Origin: Nissolia schottii
Taxonomy: Eukaryota; Streptophyta; Magnoliopsida; Fabales; Fabaceae
NCBI GenBank assembly: GCA_003254905.1
Contig: QANU01013586.1
Location: forward strand, 96,230-160,229
Length of the DNA: 64,000 nt
Direction: 5' to 3'
The translations under genes were made by a program, and so were the position numbers. This document shows, one piece after another, positions 25,537-36,533 of this stretch. Under the pieces are notes generated by a model. That model was not told the origin of the DNA and made no database searches. It worked only from the letters and a program-made list of their open reading frames with translations. Numbering within the stretch: the first letter of the stretch is position 1; each line of letters begins with the position of its first letter.

Positions 25537-26209
25537 TGTTTGAGTGCTTCATTTGTTCATTGCTTTCGTTCGCCCAATGCGTTACGAACAAAAACTGTCC
25601 AGAAGCTCAAACTGATTTACAATATGCCATTGGGTTTTTTATCTGTACTTGAATTCAATCAATGCCTACTTTTCACTAGTTCATTTTCTTCTTCCCGTCC
25701 CCTTTCCACCCATTTACCAAACAAAATAAATTATTTTAAAACTTTTTAAGACTTCTAATGTACTAAACACTTTAAATATTTGTCTTTTCCATACAATTTT
25801 TTTTATTTCTTGATTCCTTAATAAATACCCTTTAATGAGAGTATTATTAGCAAAACCCCTTTTTTTCGATCAGCTTCCCATTCCTAATTATTGTCTCTTC
25901 GCTTGTTGTCTATTAAGATATCTAAACAATAATTTTTTTTTCACTTCTTTCTTTTCAAAATATAATATATTTACCAACTTTACTATTTTTACATGCCAAA
26001 ATATGTTTGAACATTTGTCATCTTTTACAATATATTATAGGATTCATTTATAAAAGTGAATCTCATAATATATTGTGAGAGAGTGATAAAATATATACAT
26101 ATTTTAGTATGTACAAGAAGCATTTCCCCTTAAAGTGTTATCTGTGCAATGTGCATACATCACGTTCACATTTCATAAAACAAGAAGAAATGTTTTTCAC
26201 TATCGGGAT

Positions 26210-26546
26210 TAGGGGTGTCAAAACGGACGGGCCGGGCCAAAAATATGCATATTTTTCAGGTTCGGCTCGTTTACGATCGGTCTGCGAGCCTAAACGGGCC
26301 GCCCGCCAGCCAGTTTATTTTTTTAAAAAAAAATTTAAAAATTATTAAAAAAATAAAAAAAATTCAAATTTTTTTTTTTAAATTTTTTAAAAAAATTCAC
26401 GAGTAAACGGGCCAGCCTGCAGGCCAAACGGGTAGGGCCTAAACGGGCCGGTCCAATTTTTTTCAAATTTTCGCGGGCCTATTTTTTGCACGTAAAGCCC
26501 ATCCATTTAACCGGGTAAACGGGCCGGACCCATTTTAACAGCCCTA
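26210..26546. mobile_element. hAT-like MITE with perfect 8-bp target duplication
   Basis: A 337-bp element flanked on both sides by atcgggat (26202-26209 and 26547-26554). Its ends are inverted: the left starts taggggtgtcaaaacgg, and the complement of the right end starts tagggctgttaaaatggg. Eight-base duplications and TAGGG/CAGGG ends are typical of hAT transposons. The interior is too short for a transposase. It consists of GC-rich words such as gggccgggcc, aaacgggcc and its inverse near both ends, with an A/T-only core. It is therefore non-autonomous and would have been moved by a hAT transposase elsewhere. Confidence 0.75.
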
Positions 26547-27559
26547 ATCGGGATATATGACTTTAAATGAAATTATTAAAAGTTTTTTTTTTTCCATTTT
26601 TATTGTTTATGAAATATGAACTTGAGACAATGACAATGAGTAAGATTTAAAACTTCCTCTTGCAAACATTAGAAGTAAAAATATACAAGGGTGCGTGTAA
26701 TTTTTTATTAAAAAAATGTGTAAAGAGAAAGTGAATATTTGACATATATAACCAGTGAACATTAGATGTGGTTCAAAAAAATAACTTTGATATTTTTATA
26801 ACCTGTACATTTTACGAAATTATTAGATTTTTAAGTGAAAAAAAAAATGCTCCCTTAAAATTTCAGAACAAAAAGGCTTAAAACACTCCATGTTAATCTA
26901 AGACCAATTACAATCTTAATATCTTATAATGTTTTCTATAATATTTATACTAGTGCTCATACCCACACTATGTGCGGGTAAATCTTCTTCTACGGATAAA
27001 TAGTTTATGTGTTAATTTAGGAACAACTTAACTTTGTCTAGAAAAACATGAGAATATAAATTTGACGGAACTTGTTATCTCTTTAATCATATTTTTTGTA
27101 AAATATATAACGTCACTCAATATTACATTTTTGCTTAACGTGCAATGCACAGTGCAAAATAAATACTATACTTCGTCCAAAATCCTAATAAGATATCACA
27201 ATCCTTACCAAATGTAATGTATTTACATGAAAACTTACTAAACTATGAAAAAGTTGTAAAACAAAATGTATAAACCATTTTTTTATAATTTTTTATATAT
27301 AAGATGTGTAAAGCATTTTAGTTATTCATAAATATTATCAATAGATGCATTCATTAATTTTGATACATTCATTTTCAAAACTTTTACACTGTGATTCAAT
27401 ATGTATAACAATGGCATAAGTGAAATGCTTTCAAAAACAGGAATTGCAATAAAGTAGTAATTTTGTGCTGTTTAATTGTGTTACTTAAAAGAAAGAAAAA
27501 AAAAAGCAGTACCATAAAAATAAATAATCAATTTATCTTTTTCATGATCAAATCTCTAT

Positions 27560-28185
27560 TTGATATTAAAATTTATAGGATTAAAACACAAGTATTTTTC
27601 ACTCAAACTCATTAACACTTACAATGTGCAACAATCACACACTATAGAGGAAGAAAATTTCTCAACACAAGACTTTCATTCATAAACTCTCATGCACCAT
27701 AACTAGGATGCCATAACTCACTTTCATACATAAACTCTCTTGAACTCATATACTCTCACATGCATTATAATTAGGATGCATGGACACTTGATGATCCTAA
27801 AAGGATTGACATGATAACTTAATGCACCATGTATAACTTGGATGCATTAATACCCATTTGATCTTAAAAGGATACAAATTTGATCTAGGGACTTGCCTTT
27901 ATATAGGCACAACAACTTGATAAAACAAACTTACTTAATAGGAAAGAAATGGTCTAGTAGAAGAGTCCAAATTGAATTGAAACTCTTAGTTACATGGATG
28001 TAGAATGATGCAAAAGCTTAATAAGTTTTTAACCATTTAAATGAAGATGTTAAAAAGTTGTAAAACCTTTCATGAATTGCAAAGTGTCTCAGATAAAAAC
28101 ATGAAAAAGCCCATAAAATATATACACCTTGCATTGAGCCATTGAGGTGTAATATTTGGATAAGGTTAGTTTAAAATATCCAACA
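27560..28185 (-). mobile_element. Possible Copia-type LTR (solo or truncated)
   Basis: On the minus strand the segment begins TGTTGGATATTTTAAAC at 28185, a common start for plant Copia LTRs, and contains a TATA-like gcctatataaaggcaag at about 27900. The other end is uncertain (about 27560), and no polyprotein or primer-binding site was recognised. It abuts another LTR-like start at 28187. Confidence 0.35.
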
Positions 28186-28186
28186 C

Positions 28187-29556
28187 TGTAACATCCCGCT
28201 TTTTCCTTAGTAAAGATTTTGCGTAATAAATAAATATACAACCTATTTATTTAGACTGAAAATTTAAATCACCAATTTTATTTTTCAAAAATGCCAGTTA
28301 AGGTAATAATTTCGCAGTCTCGCGAAATTCTGCAAGATCCGGATCAATTATCTTTCATCGCCGGAATTTAACTATATATCGAAGGTATCCGTAAAACGCA
28401 CTTTTACGAAAGTTGAGTTACGAATACCTTGGATTAATTTAAATTCCTTATTAGAAAAATTACTAGATTAAGATGGTATGTTTAGAAAATTTGTAGGACG
28501 AAAAGTTAACGACCAAATACGATCAAATCCACACACTAAAACCCAAAATTGAAACACACACACACGAGACACGACCATAACACACACAGCCACAAAGTCA
28601 CACAAGTCAACAAAGTCATACTTATCTTCTTCCATGTTACTATTCATGATGGCATATTTATCCTATTTTTATTTCTTTTTCTTTTAAAAATTTGGCCAAG
28701 ACCACACGACCTTGCCCCTCTATAAATAGCCATCCATTTGCTTCCATTTTCATGCACTTTTTTGTCACTTTCATGTAGCAGAGAAACCGAGCCACACTAC
28801 ACGGCCTCACTACGGCTTTCCCCTTAGTTTCCTCTTCCAAACCAAGCTCTCCTCACCACTTTTTCTTGCATTTTTCCTCCTCAAAACCGAGTCCTCATCT
28901 CTTGTTCTCTCAAGTTTTCTCTTGAGTAAAAGTGACTAAAAGTTTTGGAGGCACCCAGGCTTCTAGGAACTTCCACTCAGAGCATCACTCATCACTTCAC
29001 AAACCTTTCTACAAGTAGGTAACCCTTGATGACCACTATTTAAGTGGCCTATCTGTGTGAATATTATGTAAATATTGTGTGTATTGTATGTTTGAGAAAC
29101 CATTGGTGCTTTTGGTGTTTGTTGGAATATAGTATAACTAGGCATAGGTAAGGTTTTTGACCTGAAAATGATGATTTTTAGAGGGCCACAACAACAAGAG
29201 GGAGTTTGGTTTTTAGGGTGAGCTTTGGGAAAGAGTTTGGCTAAGATGTTAAGGGAGGGTGTAGAGGAGTTTTGATGGTGTATGGTAGTGAAATGATAAA
29301 AGAAAAGGAGAGTGTAGGAGAAAGGGTAGCATTTTGGGTTTTAGGTTTGGGAGCTTAGAGAAAATGAGTGTGTGATAATTATGGTGGAAAAAGGTGAGTA
29401 TGAGTATGCATGAGTGTAATAAGAAAAAGAGTGAAGTTGTTCACATATTTTCACGCAGGCAGCTGAGCGACCCTGGTCAGGCAGCTGAGTGACCTGAGAA
29501 ACCCTAGTCCGTTGAGCGCCCTGAGAAGTCCCCGAGTGCATGAATATCCCAACAAG
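28187..29556 (+). mobile_element. LTR-type retrotransposon segment (TGTAACATCCC family)
   Basis: The segment starts tgtaacatcccgctttttcc, the typical start of legume Ty3-like LTRs. A TATA box (ctataaatag, about 28718) is followed by a pyrimidine-rich leader and then a splice-donor-like ctacaagtaggtaac at about 29010. The same arrangement of TATA box and aggtgagtagg occurs on the minus strand at about 53515-53270. No gag or pol is readable, so it is a non-autonomous or decayed element. A DNA transposon has inserted at 29557, and sequence that may belong to the same element continues from 30318. Confidence 0.4.
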
Positions 29557-30309
29557 CATAGTTGTTAAAATCGCGTTTTAACTCGTAAAATTGTACGATT
29601 TTACGAGTTTAGGTTGTAAAATCGAGCTAACTCGCATGTAAACTCGTTTCTGGGTAAAATCGGGTAAACTCGGGTAAACTCGCATAAAATCACGAGTTTA
29701 CTCCCGATTTTACGAGTTTACCCACAAGGCAGTTTTTTTTTTTTTTTTTTTAAATTTTAGAAACAAAACAAGTTTGATATTGTTTTCCATAACTATGAGT
29801 TTTTAGATTTAGGTCATTTAAGTATTTTAGAGTTATCATTTACAGTTGCGCCTACAATCGTGCTCCGTTGTGCTCCGTCGTTGCTTGTGCTCCGTCGCTA
29901 ATCCGTCGTATGTATTTCATCCTTTGCTCAGGGATCTTTCCCACCAGGGTGCGTGACCTCTGCATTTCTATTTGTGCTTTAGTGTTCTATATTGAAGACA
30001 TCATCGTCACAAATTCGCTTCTTGTGATGTTTAGTAGTCAATACTATGTATTATGTTATATGTATTATGTATGAATTGAACTTAGAACTCATATATTTCA
30101 TCTTTATTTGTGCTTTGTTATGGATATAAATGTATTTATGAATTTCAAGTTTTATTAAATATATTTTTGTAGCATAATAATTTTTTAAAATATTTTTTTA
30201 ATATTTTTTTAATAATAGGTAAACTCGTACGAGTTTACGATCCTAGTTTACGATCCGAGTTTACGGAGGCTCCACGAGTTTACTTAAACTCGCGAGTTTG
30301 ATAACCATG
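29557..30309. mobile_element. Inverted-repeat DNA transposon with 8-10 bp target duplication
   Basis: The left end is catagttgttaaaatcgcg, and the complement of the right end is catggttatcaaactcgcg. The flanks repeat ccaacaag (29549-29556 and 30310-30317), extendable to ccaacaagca if the ends are placed two bases further in. The interior is dominated by cgagttta/taaactcg words in both orientations and a run of T at 29731. The 753 bp encode no transposase. An 8-bp duplication would indicate hAT and a 9-10 bp one would indicate MULE; the sequence does not decide between them. It interrupts the LTR-like segment, so it inserted later. Confidence 0.65.
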
Positions 30310-30761
30310 CCAACAAGCACTATGTCACCCTAAATTATGCATAGGAATTATATGCGATTAATTGTATTTGTGTGCAATATGTTAATATTATGCATCATGA
30401 GGAAATGGGTTGTCATTAGAGTGCTAGGACAACCTTAGACAACTAGAAGGACAATCACGTAACTAAGAAAAGATAATAATCAAATATAAGAAACGAATAA
30501 AGATTTTAAGAAGGTTCCAGCCACAGTGGGCTCGGAATACCTTAAAGATATATACTTAGTTATATAATAGGAAATCCCCTTCTCTTGACACGTCCATAGA
30601 CACGCCCCTCACCATCCGGCAAGAAGGAATGGTTAATATTACGAAAGCAAGCCTAACACTTGCAAGAAAAGATACGATATGAGAATAAAGAAAGTCTATG
30701 ATGAGCAAGTTATGATTCGAAAAGAAAAGATATGAACGTAGGAAATTCTCTCTCTCTATAA

Positions 30762-30905
30762 CCCCTCCAACGTCCAATATCCGGCGGCAAGGCGAGCACA
30801 TGGCAGTACACCCCTTAACGTCTGAGATACGGCGGCAAGGCGAGCACATGATGACAAAACCCTTCAACGTCCGATATGCGACGAGAAGGCGATTATGTGG
30901 GAGTC
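30762..30905 (+). repeat. Tandem repeat of about 49 bp, three copies
   Basis: Units begin acccct(c/t)..aacgtc at 30762, 30811 and about 30859. They share ggcggcaaggcgagcacatg in the first two and a diverged gcgacgagaaggcgattatg in the third. Confidence 0.7.
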
Positions 30906-32062
30906 GTACGACATAATGAGAAAGTACAGTTATGAAAGATGAAGAAAGAATGCTACATATGCTATGAAGTAAGAAATGACAATCAGATATTGCAAGGTCA
31001 CAAGTCCACCCTTGGTGACGCTGTAAGGGTAGCCCCTCGCCACCCTGCATGCAGGATGGTCATTTGATATATATGTTGATGCTAAATGCATCTGTGGCAT
31101 CAGATATGCCTTCTAGTTTAAAGAATACAAAGTAGGTTGTACACTGCAAGGGGATGATAGTCCCACTAGGTACAAAGGGAGAAGGACATAAAAAGATGAG
31201 AAGGATGTTGTCCCAATGGGAAACACCTGACAGGGTGCATAAAAAAACTACCCAAATCCTCTCATGCATGCTATATGTGATGTATGCATATGGTGATTAT
31301 ATGTGTATACAATAAGGCAAAGTCGAGTGAATTGGTCTTCACAAGACGGCCTTTACACGATTATGCGACACGGGAGTACGAAAGGAATTCCAAAAACAAA
31401 AAAGATACTTGCAGTTGAATTCCTTTCAGAGAACGAACTTGAACTTTAGGTTTTGGTGAAGAATTTGAATTTTATTTTTACCACAATGGAACTCCTCATG
31501 ACAGAACCAAGAGGAATATGATAAGATCATAAAGCGTTACATTTCAAATAATTTCTCTTCTAATTACCATCCTTTCTGCACATCTAAATTGCCAATAATC
31601 AGACTTACCAACAGAATAATGGGGAAAATAGAAAATCAAAATTTCGACCCTCGTATGCTATTTACACGTTCTAACAGTTAAAAAACAACAAGAGCTCCGC
31701 GAATTCCTTTACAACTTGAAAATGTGGTGAGAACTGATTCAGCTGCAATTTACGGAAGAGATTCTTATTAGTTAGTCAAAAAAAGGAAGAATACAGAAGG
31801 ATACCCTGAGCTACTTTGGGGAAAACAAGAAATCGTTCTATGCTACAACAGAGACGATAAGATTGATCTAGAGATCACTGACAAACAAGGTCAGCTCACC
31901 TTAACTGAGCCACACCTTCGAGTTGAGCGCACAAATTGAGACCATTACTTGAGACGCGAGGCCAGGGAGCACAGTACATGCAACCAAACAATAACACAGC
32001 CTGAAGAATAGCCCCTGGCTCATCTAATAACATGCAGAGTTAAGTTGGCTGGTTCCAGAAAC

Positions 32063-35000
32063 TCATGATAAGTCAAAGGATCCCTGGCCTTCGTAGATTG
32101 CATAGATAAGCTTCTTGTACATAATTTCCTGTTTTATTCTATTATCAGTACCAAAAAGATGCTATGGCAGAAGTAATGAATGCACTTGGAAATGAATAAT
32201 AATTTAATCAATTTTATGCTACACAACAGTACCTTGGTGGAGTAAGGAGGAAGCTTAAGGTAATTAGCACACGTCATCACGCTAGGCAAATCATCATCTG
32301 CGGATTCTGGAGGTCCATTCCCATTGCATGAAGCATTAGCTGCAGTAGAAGAAAGCTGCACCCAGAGATGTAAAACAAGAATATAAATGCAGAGGTAACA
32401 AAAAATATTAACATGAATGGACAATCATCATGAAAATAATATGCAAAAAGGAAACATAAAGATATCAAGTACAAAATAATATATTAAACCGTGAATAGGC
32501 TATAACACCAGAATCTTGTTATAAAATGTGTCTAATACCTTCCTCACAATCGTTAGTTTTGGATTTAGACCTGCTAGCCCACCAGGTGGCAGCCTAGGTG
32601 CACCAGTTACAAATTGGCAGAAGGCAAGCTGCTGCTCCGGCGTAAACTCTCCCATAATCTCAAGTAACTGAAAATAGCACCCAACATGATAAGCATCGAA
32701 TATACTCTACCCACATTTTCCATAATACAATAAAGTCCTCCTAATAAGGAAAAGAACCATACGCTAACAATGGCAGGGCTCTTGGCAGTGTACCCATGGT
32801 CGAATTTTATATGATCAGCAAGAGTCTGTGCCTGCATTTATTTTTTCAAAAAATAAAATAAAAATGAAGGCTTTTAATCATGATGCATTGTTGTAAGATT
32901 TTAACTAGTATCATATGCAATAATATAATTGGGCAAAAAATACCTCCCACAACTCTCTGCGGCCGCACAACAAATAGTCTAATTCTTGAGGAGTAAAAAT
33001 TTGTAAAGATGAGATGTCAAAAACCTGCATTGAATAGCACAAGAGTGCGTGTTACAAATGTTTAGTTTTGAACTCTAATAAAATACATAAAATTTCCGAC
33101 AACTTTCTCCAACTACATCATGCTCCTCACATCCCCCTAAGAGGCTAGCAGAACCCCATTACTAACCACCAATTTCACAAACATCTTCAGAATGTCAAAA
33201 TTTAGTATAAATAGCTGAATATTACAACGTTTTAATGCAGGGGACGCTGGGAGCCAAAACTAAGTAAAATAACAAGGAACATGCATTTTATAATCTCACA
33301 AATGAAATATTCAATCATGAGATCAAGGCTACATAAGTACTTCCCCCTAGAAGATATCACTAATAAGGTGTACAAAACACATTTTCATTTTAGGAAAACT
33401 AGTTCTGCAACACCAAAACAAGGTGAACACATTAAGTTAAATGAAGCAATGAACCGATCAAGATCAACAGTCAACCTGATTAAACCCTGCCTTAAATGCT
33501 TCCATTTGACACATGATTCCAGTCTTCACAGTTGCTTCAACCACCAAGGATATGTACTCCTCCAAATTGTTGATATCAACCTGATAATTTGATAGGAAGT
33601 TAAAAGAAGTTTTCAAATGAGAAGAACCAAAAAATAGACTGACTAAGGGATTAACTCATACAATCACATCCCCTGGCTTCAAGATGTATTCAGGATAACC
33701 AGGAAGTGTAAAATCCAAGCAGAGATCTTCAATTGGGGCACCATGAAAATGTAAGTTAGTTGTTTCATCAGTATAACTATCAGTCATAGATTCTATGTAG
33801 TGTTTCCGACAAACAAGGGCATTCAACTCTTGCAAAGTCTTCCCAAGCTCAGCATCAAAGAAAAGGATGTCATGCAAATCAAGATCCTGCAACAAATTAA
33901 AGGTCAGATATATAGACTAGACAGACAGCCATCAAATTAGACATGAAAAAGGTTGTTTGGCATCAATATCACACAACTTACTTGACCAAGAACAAGCTTA
34001 TAGAAGGCCACTGACAATGGCAGATCCAATAGTCGTCCATCTTGAAGAGCTTTAGCCATAACACGGCCTAACAGCCGAAAATACTCAACCACTTTCAAAA
34101 ACTGCCCACCCTCTAATGCCTTAGAATTTGTAGGCCAAGGCCGAGGAAACAATCCCAGCGGAGCTTGAATAAGTTCTCCATATCCAGCCAAATTAGGCCC
34201 AGACCCCTCACTGTTTTTTATTTTCTTTCCATTTCCATCAATTTCCATTTGATGTTTCTCTAAAGAATAGGATCTCCACATTTGCAATCCAACTTTTTGC
34301 AAGTCATGACTTAGAAGTGTATAAAACTCAAGCGTGGGACCCAGGCCAGTGCCAACTTCACCAAAATATTCTACTTCAAGTACAGCTTTGTGGCCGGAAT
34401 ACATATCCATAACTTTTGCAGCAGAATCCAAAATGCGATTTCGAGAGACACGAACCTTTTGGCGCTGCAATCTCCCAACTCTCACCTCTCGTTCATTTGT
34501 TGATCCATGATGATCAGCACCTTGCTGCTGCTGAAGTCTATACAATGCACGAGATAACCCAAAGGCAGTTGAATAAAAATACTGTCGTCGGGTCTCAAAA
34601 GGAAACAAGAAAGGGCATGCTTTAGTCAACTGGTAACACCACAAGGGAAGACTCCCACTACATAGTGCAATGGTATCTTGTATTTGTCTAGTTAATTTTG
34701 GAGTAAGCTTGCTGCTTATGAAATCCTTAGGAAGCACCCTAGCACCAGCTGTCACAGCTAGCTTATTTAAATCCAATATTTTCCCCTCAGCAAAGCCATC
34801 AGAAACTACCTGGGTCCTCAAACGAGGCGCAAGCTGATTCAAACCATCCAGCACACGCAGTAGTGCCAAAATATTGTATGTAGGATTAGATTTCTCCAGA
34901 TCACATGGCAATTGTCCCTGCAATATACCATCTAGAACAGACGCTTGATGCAGCTTGCCTTCAGAACTGGAATTTGTGGCAGAACAAGATTTTGAAGATT

Positions 35001-36491
35001 TGGAAGTATTTGAACTTGAACCTCCAGTAGTGGATCTATCTGCCTGGTTTTCTACCCTCTGATAAGTGATAGTGTAAATATCACCCCACAGAATGCTTCC
35101 ATCACTAGATAAATAGTCACTGGCAGCGAACCTCTCATCATCATCTTCATCTAGCACACGCTGTCTTTGAATTGCCTGATATAGAGTCAAATGCCTATTG
35201 AGCTGCTTCCCACCAGCAGTAAAAATCAACTTTGGAGGATCATTAACACTCCCAAGCAACAGGCGCCCTTGCCTATCTCTACCACCCCTGAAACCTCTGC
35301 TATCATTATATCCAAGTCCAGCCATAGCAGCAGCAGCAAATGACATTGCACCCCCCAAGCCAGAAGAATAGCCACTCCTAAAATCAGCAGAATCATATCC
35401 CCTGACTGCACCAGATTTACTGCTAGAACCTGAGGCTTCGTTAGTCTGGCTATCACTTGCTGCTGGAGGAACAGTACTCTCCTCAGCTGAGTCACCCAAT
35501 TTCACATCATGTACAAAAGGCGAGCAAAGAGGAAGAGAATCATCCCTTAGCGCCTGCATGAAAAAATAAATCAAGACAAACACAATATGGCTGCAGCTGA
35601 ACTAATAACATTGATTAAAGGTTGACAGTTAAGCTATAAAATAGGAAATAATAATAGAATTTGCATCTAAGAAATCTAAAACAGAAAAAGACAGAAGAGC
35701 AGAAGCAAGAAAAAGAAAAAGTAGATCAGAAAAGCAAAGAAGATGTTGACAGAACTCTAACTGTACAAATGAGTAGCTGATAAAATAATAATCAAGACAG
35801 CAAGATAAAATATTAGCAGAAGAAGAAGAAACACACATCTTCAAGGTCGTCATCCTTATCATCATCAGAAACATCATCCTCTTCAATCACCAAAGCCTCA
35901 TCAATCTCAAGAGTAGATGTATCCAATTCTTCATCCTAGCTCACAAAAACAATGTAAAATAATGTCAAAGGATTTAACAGAACAAGCCACCACTAGATAC
36001 AATTAACAGCATCATTTTAATTCAAGCCAGCAAAGCCAGCATCAATTAAACTTGCAAAAATCTGACAGCAACTTAATTTCAGCATATGGATAAGTCAATC
36101 ATGGAAAAAACAAATACTAAACAGAATGCTCAAAAGAAGACTTGGGGAAAGCTTATCAGATAAGGAATCCATATTTGGGTAAGTATAGTCAACAGCTATT
36201 TACAAAACTAAATGGAAGGGATAATTATACATGATCTAACAACAAAATCTAGTGCCTCCAGAGCTACAGAATCCACAAAGATTTTTCAGGAGCAAAGATA
36301 ATCTTTGGAAACCCTGCATTGCAGAAACTCTACTTAAGGTGGTCATAGAAAATGAAACAAAGCATCCTTTAGGTGTCATAAAGTGAGAATGTCAAGTATC
36401 CCTCCAATCTACTTCACTTCGAAATTTGCCAAAAAAACTGTCATTATCCATGGCCAGATGTTCCACCCCCATCCACTGCTTTCACATACAA

Positions 36492-36533
<42 letters not shown>

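Larger units (their letters stand above)
25537..32062. other. Transposon-rich intergenic region between convergent genes
   Basis: No host gene is supported between the 3' ends of the beta-galactosidase and UPL3. The region holds a hAT-like element (26210-26546), a possible Copia-type LTR on the minus strand (about 27560-28185), a TGTAACATCCC-type LTR segment starting at 28187, an inverted-repeat transposon inserted in it (29557-30309) and a 49-bp tandem repeat (30762-30905). The open frames at 30556-31050 and 31060-31269 lack known domains. Confidence 0.6.

Noticed and set aside
30556..31050. 164-codon minus-strand frame
   Set aside because: Lies in tandem repeats and retroelement-like DNA, and no gag or pol motif could be seen.
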